5,678 nucleotides of DNA, taken from assembly GCA_029777145.1 (NCBI GenBank), contig JAKOSS010000775.1:1-5678 (forward strand). Reading direction: 5' to 3'. The notes under the pieces are model-generated. The model saw nothing but the letters and a program-made list of their open reading frames with translations, was not told where the DNA came from and made no database searches. This document shows, piece by piece, positions 1 to 5,678 of the stretch (positions are counted from its first letter, which is position 1; every line of letters begins with the position of its first letter). The position numbers and the translations under genes are program-made. The DNA is from Acidobacteriota bacterium. Lineage in GTDB: Bacteria; Acidobacteriota; Blastocatellia; Pyrinomonadales; Pyrinomonadaceae.

Positions 1-689
1 AATGACGGGTCGGTGACGACGAGGTCGGCATACGGGTCTCGCGGGTTGGAATCGAGTTCGAACCAGTCGAAATCGGCGTTCGAGGTGCTCTCGATCCCGT
101 TTCCGCTGGCGAACATGCCGAGTCCGACGTTCGCCATTCCGTTCGCGTCCTCGAGGAATTTGGTCTCCGCGCCGCCGATCTCTTTGAATCCTCTGTCATT
201 CTGCGCGAACGAAAAGCGGATGTATTTTGTGAAACCCCGGACGCGAAGCCTTACCTCGCCGGGCGCGATCGGATACGTGCGCGCGATACCTCGGTTGCTT
301 CCGGTCACAAGCCGGATGAACGCCTCGCGGCCTGATCCTGCTGATCTGATCCCGAATTCATAATGCTGGCGCTCATTCAGACGAAGTGTGAGCCCGGCCG
401 TCTCGTTCGGTCTCGCGGGATCGAAATCGAGCGCAACCGTCGCCTCGAAGTCTTTCGGGAGCGATTTGCGTCCGACGTAGACGGGAGGGACTTCCAAGTC
501 GTCCAGTGTGACCGTCGAACCTTTAAGGCGAAGAAATCCCGTGCGTTCGGTCAGGCTCCACCGCGATGCGTCGAGATTGCGGACAAACTCCCACGTCGGC
601 GCCAGATTCGGCGAATTGAAGTCATCGCGCTGCGCCAGAACCGGAACTGTGCCGAACAGAAACGCCAAGATTGTGAACAGAACTTTCAT
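1..689 (-). CDS. Secreted protein with N-terminal GH43_C2-like (beta-xylosidase C-terminal) beta-sandwich domain, partial
   Basis: Reading the minus strand from the ATG at 689-687 gives 229 codons with no stop, so the gene leaves the window on the left. Residues 1-19 (MKVLFTILAFLFGTVPVLA) are a clear signal peptide, with cleavage expected before Q20, so the product is exported. Residues about 22-212 resemble the concanavalin-A-like domain that follows the catalytic propeller in GH43 beta-xylosidases. Shared features are DDFNSPNLAPTWEF near 22-35, the hallmark RWSLTERTGFLRLK at 43-56, AGLTLRL in the middle, and NADFDWFEL closing the domain. Here the domain comes first, with no catalytic domain before it. 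The start is chosen from the signal peptide; no Shine-Dalgarno site precedes it. A linker-like segment (NPRDPYADLVVTDPS) follows, and the rest is unseen. The likely role is binding or processing of a polysaccharide together with the adjacent TonB receptor (inference). The domain call is from recalled family motifs, not a search. Confidence 0.8.
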   Translation of the reverse strand, partial: MKVLFTILAFLFGTVPVLAQRDDFNSPNLAPTWEFVRNLDASRWSLTERTGFLRLKGSTVTLDDLEVPPVYVGRKSLPKDFEATVALDFDPARPNETAGLTLRLNERQHYEFGIRSAGSGREAFIRLVTGSNRGIARTYPIAPGEVRLRVRGFTKYIRFSFAQNDRGFKEIGGAETKFLEDANGMANVGLGMFASGNGIESTSNADFDWFELDSNPRDPYADLVVTDPS

Positions 690-694
690 AAATC

Positions 695-732
695 AAAAAA
701 AGAAAGGAAGGCTGATCTCCAACCTTCCTTCC
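695..732 (-). terminator. Rho-independent terminator of the TonB-dependent receptor gene
   Basis: On the minus strand, 24 bases after the receptor stop codon, an 11-bp stem pairs AAGGAAGGTTG (730-720) with CAGCCTTCCTT (714-704). It contains one G-U pair, has a GAGAT loop, and can extend by a G-U and a G-C pair to 702/732. It is followed by seven consecutive T (701-695). Stem, loop size and T-tract are those of a classic intrinsic terminator. The T-tract ends only five bases before the ATG of the downstream gene, so the hairpin may also act as an attenuator in that gene's leader. Confidence 0.85.
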
Positions 733-756
733 ATTCTCAATCAGTTTCGGGTCCGA

Positions 757-3700
757 TTAGAACACGAATCTGAATCCGTATTGAACCTCGCGGCCCGTGT
801 AAGCGGAACGCTTGGCGATGACCTTGCCGAAGTTGACATTGCCGAACGTGAGAATCGGGTTGTCCCAATTGACGTGGTTCGTTACGTTGTAAACTTCGAG
901 ACGGAATTCGAGCTTCATCGATTCTCTGATCGCGAATGACTTGCTCAGAGTTGCGTCGGTCTGGAACGTATACGGTCCGGTCAGACCCTCAAAGTAGTAC
1001 GGGTTTGTCCGACGAACAAGATAGCCCGGATCCGGCACGGCGCTGAAGACGCTCGTGTCGAACCAACGGTCTTTCGTTTGTTCACTGCCTGCGATCCTGG
1101 GATCGCCGTTGACGATCATGCTGCCGGTGAACTGGAGCAGACGGCCCGAGTAATACCGGGTCAGATCCGTCAAACGCCATCCGCCGATGATGTAATCTAG
1201 AGCCTTCGGCGCGTTCGTGAAGAACTTGCGGCCGCGGCCCAACGGAATTTCCCACGAGATCGTGTTCGTGAAACGATGCTTCGCGGCATCGGTCCGGCGC
1301 CACGAGAAGTCGCGGTCATACAGAGCGATGTCGTCGAAAGCTTCAGTCGTCCATTCATCGTTGTAGGCGTATGCCACGGTGAACGTCAGACCCTTGTAAT
1401 ACGGCTGCTGCAACTGGAATTTGTACGACTGTACCTTCGATTTACGCAGATCCGAGTTGATCATGTTGATCGCCTGATACTGCGGGAACGGCCGGAGTAG
1501 CTGCGTGATCGCTACCGTCGACGCATTGCGAAGTGCTCCCGGGAAGGTCTGCGGCGTCAGGTAATTCCGGAACGGGTTGGTGACGCTGACGTTCCAAACC
1601 GAGCGCGGCGTGTTGTACGTGTAATGCGGATTCCAGGCGTTGATGTCGATCGTCACCGGAAGCCGGTTGCCATAGTTGTAGAACCAGTCGAACGAGAAGA
1701 TCATCTTGTTCCAGACCTCACGCTGGAACGAAACGGTGTACTTATCGTTCAGCGGCGCTTTCTGGTAATACTGGTCCAGGTTGACCGCGTTTCCGATGTT
1801 CGTATACCGTCCGAGAGTCTGTTCGGTCGGCAGCAGAACCGGGTTGAAGGTCGGTCCGGCGGTCGACGGATACGGGTTCGAAAGGGTCGCCAGCGGCTGA
1901 CCGTTCGAGACGGCCGAGACGAACGTCGTGGTCGAATAACCGGTGTACTGTTCGACGAAATCGCCGAGCGGATCGCGGATACGCGCGGACGGCTGGCTGT
2001 AGCGAGCCCAACCGACGCGGAGCGACGATTTCTTGTCGATCTTCAGCGCGAATCCGAAACGCGGCAGCCATTCAGGCTTGCGATCCCACGCTGCACGGTT
2101 CTCGCTGTTGGCGAAGATCCACGCGCCGTTGTAGGTCGGCGTCCAGCCCTGCTGGTTCAGAATGTTCTGGACCGCGGTCGGCATGACCGGCGGGGTCGCG
2201 ACCATTTCCGGGATCGGCTGCGTCAGGTCAAGACGCTGCGAAAGCCGGTTCTGCGCATCGACCGGACCCGGTTCGAATTCCCAGCGCATGCCGAGATTCA
2301 ACGTCAGGTAGTTGGTGATCTTCCAGTCGTCCTGAACATAAAGCGCATAGCCTTTGTTCACGACTTCCTGGATCGGAACGCGGCGAACGAAGTTGTTCGA
2401 CGAGGTGCTCGTGCCGTTCGGTTCGAGCACGCCCAACAGGAACGACGCCCAGGGGCTTCCCGACGTCAGAAGTTCCGAAGACGAGGCGCTCTGGCGAATC
2501 GCCGTCAGATTCTGGCGGAAGTAGAAGTTGAGCGGCTCGAAACGGGCGCCTTTGCCTTTATCGACACGGTATTCAGCGCCGTATTTGATCGACTGGTCAC
2601 GCCAGATCGAGTTCACCTTCAATGCGGCGTTATAGCCTTCGGGGTGCTGCCAGAACTCACGACCGGTACGGCCGAGACGGTTCGCGGCACCGCCATTGTA
2701 AAGGACGTCGAGCGCCGGGTAGTAGATCTGATCCGTCGTGAACAGCGACGAATAGAACGTGTTGCTTCCCCAGAGGTTCTGCAATCCGTCGGTTCCGAGC
2801 AACGCGTCCGGAACGGCCGCTTCGTCGGTCAGGCGGTGATAGCCCGCACGGAAGTTGATGACGTTGGTCGAGTTCAGCGTATAGACGGTGTCCCACGCAA
2901 GACTCAATCCGTAACGGTTACTTCCGGTGCGCGGAAACATCAACGAGTCGGTCGGATTCGCTTCGAGAAGATTTGCGCGGAACTGGCCATACGAAAAGTA
3001 AGTCTTGAGCTTATCGTTGACATTCCAGTCGACGCGGGTCGAAGCGTTCCAGTATTTAACGTTCTCGGTCTTGGAACCCTGCCAGTTCAGATCATTGCCC
3101 GCCAGATTCGGGAGCGGGATCTGCTGGAGCAGCTTTACCGCGACCGGATCGAACATCGCGGACGGGATCACATTGCCGGTGAACTGGGTGCGAATCGAGC
3201 TGTTGCTCGTGGAAGTATACGGGTTGTAAACATTGCGTCCCGACTGGCTGAAATCGCCGGCGCGCTCGAGCGCGGTCGGAACGGTGATACGGACCGAGAT
3301 CGGACGCGCATCTTTCCATTTTTCAAACGACGAAAAGAAGAAGACCTTCTTCTTGATGATCGGTCCGCCGACGTTTCCGCCCCAGATCGTCAGGCTCGTG
3401 CCCTTCAATGCCGTCAGATCGGTCGTCGGAAGCCGCGGGATCGTCGGATCGCCGACGGCGTTGAATCTCGGATCGCGTTTGTAGAAATAGGCAGCGCCCT
3501 TGAATTTCTCGGTGCCCGATTTCATGTTCAGCGCGATCGTTCCGCCCGAACTGAATCCCTGTTCGGAGTCGACGATGCTGCGGCTGAAGGTCACTTCCTG
3601 CACGGCGTCGATCGACGGCGTGTACGCAACCTTGTAGCTCGATGTCAGCGCCGTACCGTTCAACTGCACTTCGTTCGCGCGCGTCGTGCCGCCGCCGGCG

Positions 3701-4260
3701 TCGAGTTCGTTCGCGTACGCGTGGTGGTACGGGCGGTTTTCGCCGTTGTTGTTCTCGCCGCCGTTGATCGACGGATCAAGCGTGATGATGTTGTACGGGT
3801 TGCGGCCGCGAACGGGCATCTGGTCAACGGTTTGATTGTCCAGCGTCAGAGCCGTGCCTGCCGAGTTGAACTGAACGCTGACCGGCGTGTCCTCAACCGT
3901 CACAACCGCGGCCACGTCGCCGACAGTCAGTTTGACGTCGACGACCAGATCGCCTTGGATACGAACGACCAGATTCTGCTGAATGGTTTTCTTAAACCCT
4001 TCTTTCTCAACAATAACGGAGTAGTTTCCGGGTTCGACGAAATCGAAAACGTAACGACCGTCTGCATTCGTCGTCGCCGTCACTTCAACTTTCGTGCCGT
4101 CATTGTGCAGAACGACCTTTGCTCCCGGCACGATCGCTCCGGAATCGTCGGCCACAGTGCCCTCAACTCTGCCGCGGTAATCTTGCGCGAAGACGGCCGA
4201 GGCGAGCAGGGCGAAAGAAAAGACGACGATCGCAAGTCGTCCAAATCCAAAAAGTTTCAT
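757..4260 (-). CDS. TonB-dependent outer-membrane receptor, Oar-like, with N-terminal carboxypeptidase-regulatory-like domain
   Basis: This gene encodes 1,167 residues of an outer-membrane beta-barrel expected to import a bulky substrate, powered by TonB-ExbBD. Residues 1-25 form a signal peptide (cleavage after VFA, before QDYRG). Residues about 31-115 are a carboxypeptidase-regulatory-like domain (VEGTVADDSGAIVPGAKV, NADGRYVFDFVEPGNYSV). The plug spans roughly 120-265, with MPVRGRNPYNIITLDPS and, near its end, SIDAVQEVTFSRSIVDSEQG and GGTIALNMKSG. The rest is barrel, including YALYVQDDWKITNYLTLNLG near residue 640, and it ends in aromatic FRFVF as expected for Bam-dependent insertion. The length is normal for Acidobacteriota members of the family. 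The ATG at 4260 is chosen over an in-frame TTG at 4278 and ATG at 4275 because GGGAGG lies 7 bases before it and the signal peptide then begins MKLFGFGR. I see no clear TonB box. The substrate is unknown; the downstream GH43_C2-like secreted protein hints at a carbohydrate. SusC is related in architecture, but no SusD is present in the window. Confidence 0.93.
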   Translation of the reverse strand: MKLFGFGRLAIVVFSFALLASAVFAQDYRGRVEGTVADDSGAIVPGAKVVLHNDGTKVEVTATTNADGRYVFDFVEPGNYSVIVEKEGFKKTIQQNLVVRIQGDLVVDVKLTVGDVAAVVTVEDTPVSVQFNSAGTALTLDNQTVDQMPVRGRNPYNIITLDPSINGGENNNGENRPYHHAYANELDAGGGTTRANEVQLNGTALTSSYKVAYTPSIDAVQEVTFSRSIVDSEQGFSSGGTIALNMKSGTEKFKGAAYFYKRDPRFNAVGDPTIPRLPTTDLTALKGTSLTIWGGNVGGPIIKKKVFFFSSFEKWKDARPISVRITVPTALERAGDFSQSGRNVYNPYTSTSNSSIRTQFTGNVIPSAMFDPVAVKLLQQIPLPNLAGNDLNWQGSKTENVKYWNASTRVDWNVNDKLKTYFSYGQFRANLLEANPTDSLMFPRTGSNRYGLSLAWDTVYTLNSTNVINFRAGYHRLTDEAAVPDALLGTDGLQNLWGSNTFYSSLFTTDQIYYPALDVLYNGGAANRLGRTGREFWQHPEGYNAALKVNSIWRDQSIKYGAEYRVDKGKGARFEPLNFYFRQNLTAIRQSASSSELLTSGSPWASFLLGVLEPNGTSTSSNNFVRRVPIQEVVNKGYALYVQDDWKITNYLTLNLGMRWEFEPGPVDAQNRLSQRLDLTQPIPEMVATPPVMPTAVQNILNQQGWTPTYNGAWIFANSENRAAWDRKPEWLPRFGFALKIDKKSSLRVGWARYSQPSARIRDPLGDFVEQYTGYSTTTFVSAVSNGQPLATLSNPYPSTAGPTFNPVLLPTEQTLGRYTNIGNAVNLDQYYQKAPLNDKYTVSFQREVWNKMIFSFDWFYNYGNRLPVTIDINAWNPHYTYNTPRSVWNVSVTNPFRNYLTPQTFPGALRNASTVAITQLLRPFPQYQAINMINSDLRKSKVQSYKFQLQQPYYKGLTFTVAYAYNDEWTTEAFDDIALYDRDFSWRRTDAAKHRFTNTISWEIPLGRGRKFFTNAPKALDYIIGGWRLTDLTRYYSGRLLQFTGSMIVNGDPRIAGSEQTKDRWFDTSVFSAVPDPGYLVRRTNPYYFEGLTGPYTFQTDATLSKSFAIRESMKLEFRLEVYNVTNHVNWDNPILTFGNVNFGKVIAKRSAYTGREVQYGFRFVF

Positions 4261-4267
4261 TTTGAAA

Positions 4268-4273
4268 CCTCCC
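4268..4273 (-). promoter_or_regulatory. Ribosome binding site of the TonB-dependent receptor gene
   Basis: GGGAGG on the minus strand lies 7 bases upstream of the ATG at 4260-4258, an ideal Shine-Dalgarno position. It overlaps the alternative in-frame ATG (4275-4273), which argues against that start and fixes the receptor at 1,167 residues rather than 1,172 or 1,173. Confidence 0.85.
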
Positions 4274-4341
4274 ATCAAATCAAATGTTGTTCAAAGAGAA
4301 CGAATTGTCCCCTGTAATCAGATTGCGAATTTTGTAATTTC

Positions 4342-4366
4342 CAGTCCCGAAAGAACTTCCGGGCTG
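4342..4366 (-). promoter_or_regulatory. Hairpin in the probable 5' leader of the receptor mRNA
   Basis: On the minus strand CAG, then CCCGGAA, a GTTC loop and TTCTTTCGGG-side bases pair into a 7-bp stem (CCCGGAA with TTTCGGG, one G-U). A 3-bp CAG/CTG extension lies beyond a single bulged A. No T-run follows, so it is not a terminator. It lies about 80 bases before the receptor start and does not cover the Shine-Dalgarno site. It could affect mRNA stability or regulation, or be incidental; it resembles no riboswitch I know. Confidence 0.35.
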
Positions 4367-4411
4367 CCAATAGCACGAACAAGCGATATCCAGGATGAAT
4401 ACTGCCACCAT

Positions 4412-4440
4412 AGGGTGTACCGATTTTGGTGGATTGTCAA
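4412..4440 (-). promoter_or_regulatory. Possible sigma-70-type promoter for the receptor gene
   Basis: A perfect TTGACA (-35 consensus) sits on the minus strand at 4440-4435. At 17-base spacing the -10 position (4417-4412) reads CACCCT, a poor match; TACACC at 15-base spacing is an alternative. A good -35 with a weak -10 often means dependence on an activator, which would fit the inverted repeats just upstream. The transcript would carry a leader of about 145 bases. The assignment rests mainly on the -35 box. Confidence 0.4.
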
Positions 4441-4451
4441 GTGTTGTTAAG

Positions 4452-4490
4452 ACCAATTTACGCAATTTTTGAAAATTGGTTAAACCAATT
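4452..4490. promoter_or_regulatory. Nested inverted-repeat cluster, probable operator (GntR/FadR-like geometry)
   Basis: The perfect 17-base palindrome AATTGGTTAAACCAATT (4474-4490, centre 4482) contains TGGTNNNACCA, the spacing known for operators of the FadR subfamily of GntR regulators. A third half-site, ACCAATTT (4452-4459), forms an 8-bp inverted repeat with AAATTGGT (4473-4480). CAATTTTTGAAAATTG (4463-4478) is a further 7-bp inverted repeat overlapping both. The cluster begins about 12 bases upstream of the TTGACA of the receptor promoter, so it most plausibly controls that gene. The regulator family is inferred from motif geometry only, and no regulator gene lies in the window. Confidence 0.55.
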
Positions 4491-4701
4491 GCAAGGATTT
4501 TCACGTTCCGAAAAAATAATAAATGTCGGCTTTGCTGAGAGTTAATAGCAACGCGGTGACATTTCTGAGCAAATTTTCCTCGATCGCGAAAATCGACGGG
4601 ATATGCGATCTGAAGAAAATCGGTTTTACCTATTTAGAAATCCATCCCGATCCTTGTTACCCACATCGGCATCGCGGTGATCGACCCGGCGCTTCGCTCC
4701 T

Positions 4702-4729
4702 TTGTGCCGCGAACTGAGTTGAATATACT
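4702..4729 (+). promoter_or_regulatory. Probable sigma-70-type promoter for the GNAT acetyltransferase
   Basis: TATACT at 4724-4729 matches five of six bases of the -10 consensus. Sixteen bases upstream, TTGTGC (4702-4707) matches the first half of TTGACA. Transcription would start near 4736 and leave a leader of about 48 bases before the ATG at 4784. A 7-bp inverted repeat, GACCCGG (4683-4689) and CCGGGTC (4736-4742), brackets the promoter. Confidence 0.45.
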
Positions 4730-4783
4730 TTCATTCCGGGTCACGGATCGCGGTCAGAACCGCCGTCGGACTTTCACCGAGAC

Positions 4784-5314
4784 ATGCCGAATTTCACTCC
4801 ATTCATCAGAATCGCCGAGCGGTCTGACGCCGTGTTGCTGGCGGAACTTGCGTGGACGACGTTTCACGACGCCTTTCACGAACACCCAAAGAATGCGCCC
4901 GAGGATATGGCCGAATATATGTCGACGGCTTTCAGCGTAAAGCGTCTCGAAGAAGAGCTTGCAGATCCGAATGCGGTTTTTCTCATCGCGGAGATCGACG
5001 GCCGGCCGGCCGGATACGCGAAACTTCTGTTCGGTTATTTTGAAGAGCCGGTGAAAGCGGATCGGCCGGTTGAACTGTGCCGGCTATATTCGGCGACGGA
5101 ATTTATCGGAAAGGGAATCGGTCGGTCGTTGATGGAAGTGTGTTTGGGAATCGCGCGTGAGCGAGGTTCCGACGTGATGTGGCTGGGCGTTTGGGAGTTC
5201 AATCCGAGAGCGCAGCGGTTCTACGAGAAGCACGGGTTCCGCGTTGTCGGCGAACATATCTTCAAACTGGGATCGGATCCGCAGACCGATCTCCTGATGC
5301 AGCTCGAACTTTAA
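4784..5314 (+). CDS. GNAT family N-acetyltransferase (PaiA-like)
   Basis: A complete 176-residue protein expected to transfer an acetyl group from acetyl-CoA to an amine in the cytoplasm. The N-terminus ([20 protein letters not shown], 8-27) is the usual first strand and helix of the fold. Motif A is [20 protein letters not shown] at 97-116, with the GKGIG pyrophosphate-binding loop at 109-113. Motif B is [20 protein letters not shown] at 133-152, with Tyr147 at the position of the usual general acid. The ending [17 protein letters not shown] is characteristic of the subgroup that includes the polyamine acetyltransferase PaiA, so polyamines or a similar small amine are possible substrates (inference). 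Length is typical. The start has only a weak GAG three bases upstream, but no earlier in-frame start exists and the fold begins right after it. The gene stands alone on this strand and its stop overlaps that of the convergent neighbour. I do not assign a symbol because substrates diverge widely in this family. Confidence 0.9.
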   Translation: MPNFTPFIRIAERSDAVLLAELAWTTFHDAFHEHPKNAPEDMAEYMSTAFSVKRLEEELADPNAVFLIAEIDGRPAGYAKLLFGYFEEPVKADRPVELCRLYSATEFIGKGIGRSLMEVCLGIARERGSDVMWLGVWEFNPRAQRFYEKHGFRVVGEHIFKLGSDPQTDLLMQLEL

Positions 5315-5678
5315 GGGCGCTGACCTTCGAGCGAACCTTTCGCCCGCGCCACCAATTCGTCAAAGTGGCGTTCGAGAGCCGCATTGATGCCTCGCAGTCC
5401 GGCAACCACGTTCTCGCCCCATTCGACGTATTCGCGTCGCCGCGCGTCCGACCAATCGCTCGGCGGATTATCCACGACATCCGTGATGTTGCTGATCTTG
5501 TCGGCGAGTTTCACTTGCTTGGCGCCGTTCGAAAGATGCGGCGCGTGTTCAACCTGCAGCTGTTTCCGCTCCGCCTTCGGCAACGACTTGTCGTCGGTAA
5601 CCTCGAGAACGATTTCGCAAACCCGCGGCCCGAACCGTTCGCTGATCTCCTCGGCGGTCGTCTCGGTATCCTCGATCG
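5311..5678 (-). CDS. MESH1-like HD-domain small alarmone hydrolase (ppGpp 3'-pyrophosphohydrolase family), C-terminal part
   Basis: The minus-strand frame is open from the right edge to a TAA at 5313-5311, giving 121 residues of the C-terminus. The first visible residues, [16 protein letters not shown], continue an HDTIED motif, so the metal-binding and catalytic Glu-Asp pair is just inside the window and the HD pair just outside. Other family marks are [34 protein letters not shown] (metal-ligand Asp at fragment residue 59) and [20 protein letters not shown]. The order and spacing follow human MESH1/HDDC3 and bacterial single-domain SpoT-like hydrolases of about 180 residues, so about 60 residues are missing on the right. 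No synthetase domain or other C-terminal domain follows. The expected role is removal of the 3'-pyrophosphate from (p)ppGpp, tuning the stringent response; NADPH phosphatase activity is known for MESH1 itself. A TTG at 5583 could be read as a start but falls inside the conserved domain, so it is not the real one. Confidence 0.88.
   Translation of the reverse strand, partial: IEDTETTAEEISERFGPRVCEIVLEVTDDKSLPKAERKQLQVEHAPHLSNGAKQVKLADKISNITDVVDNPPSDWSDARRREYVEWGENVVAGLRGINAALERHFDELVARAKGSLEGQRP

Larger units (their letters stand above)
4261..4783. other. Intergenic region between divergent receptor and acetyltransferase genes
   Basis: This 523-base stretch, visibly more AT-rich than the flanking genes especially over 4261-4530, contains no gene I can support. 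It carries the receptor's Shine-Dalgarno site, leader hairpin, TTGACA box and operator-like repeats in its left half, and a probable rightward promoter near 4702-4729. Between about 4495 and 4700 I see nothing recognisable: no tRNA, terminator or conserved small ORF. Short open frames here (for example 4523-4717 plus and 4504-4280 minus) lack ribosome binding sites and protein-like composition. Confidence 0.6.

Noticed and set aside
363..939. Overlapping plus-strand open frames (363-773, 508-939) and 13-363 at the left end.
   Set aside because: They lie antisense to the GH43_C2-type gene and the end of the receptor gene, run across the terminator hairpin, and are Arg-rich with no domain resemblance; the minus-strand genes are clearly the real ones.
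1624..4317. An 897-codon open frame antisense to the receptor gene.
   Set aside because: Its codons are exactly in register with the receptor's codons, so antisense stops arise only where the receptor uses TTA, CTA or TCA. The receptor's avoidance of these three codons over about 880 residues explains the open frame. The translation is Arg/Val-rich with no recognisable domain and has no ribosome binding site or promoter of its own.
4280..4504. Minus-strand 74-codon frame upstream of the receptor.
   Set aside because: It starts with GTG without a ribosome binding site, spans the operator-like repeats and the promoter, and its composition does not look like a conserved protein.
4419..4624. Nine-base inverted repeat ACCGATTTT / AAAATCGGT in the intergenic region.
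   Set aside because: The arms are about 190 bases apart, low in complexity and not tied to either promoter; likely chance.
4523..4717. Plus-strand 64-codon frame between the operator cluster and the acetyltransferase.
   Set aside because: No Shine-Dalgarno site, no recognisable motif, and it runs into the acetyltransferase promoter region.
5315..5345. Possible hairpin GGGCG / CGCCC just after the acetyltransferase stop as a terminator.
   Set aside because: Only five paired bases with a long unpaired interior and no T-run in either direction, and it lies in the coding sequence of the convergent hydrolase gene.

Overview
The window looks like chromosomal DNA from a Gram-negative, moderately GC-rich bacterium, most likely Acidobacteriota (Blastocatellia/Pyrinomonadaceae-like). 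That placement is an inference. It rests on an Oar-like TonB-dependent receptor of about 1,170 residues, a type greatly expanded in that phylum: a signal peptide, then a carboxypeptidase-regulatory-like domain, a plug and a large barrel. No rRNA, tRNA, insertion sequence, CRISPR array or phage gene was seen.

Layout, left to right. (1) 1-689, minus strand: N-terminal 229 residues of a secreted protein that begins directly with a beta-xylosidase C-terminal-type (GH43_C2) concanavalin-A-like domain; it runs off the left edge. (2) 695-732: a strong intrinsic terminator for the receptor gene, ending only five bases before the start codon of gene (1). (3) 757-4260, minus strand: the intact TonB-dependent receptor gene, which dominates the window. 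(4) 4261-4783: a 523-base intergenic region. It holds the receptor's Shine-Dalgarno site, a hairpin in its probable leader, a TTGACA box and a nested cluster of ACCAATT/AATTGGT inverted repeats, and, facing right, a probable promoter for the next gene. (5) 4784-5314, plus strand: a complete GNAT acetyltransferase. (6) 5311-5678, minus strand: C-terminal 121 residues of a MESH1-like HD-domain small alarmone hydrolase that runs off the right edge. Genes 5 and 6 converge and share a TTAA that supplies both stop codons.

How the genes may work together: the receptor and the secreted GH43_C2-type protein are codirectional and adjacent, which suggests a small carbohydrate (perhaps plant polysaccharide) capture and uptake locus. 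The palindrome upstream has the geometry of a GntR/FadR-type operator, so substrate-responsive control is plausible, though the regulator gene is not in the window. The acetyltransferase and the alarmone hydrolase look like unrelated housekeeping or stress genes. I found no convincing wholly new system. The most unusual points are the operator cluster and the terminator that abuts a start codon lacking a Shine-Dalgarno site.
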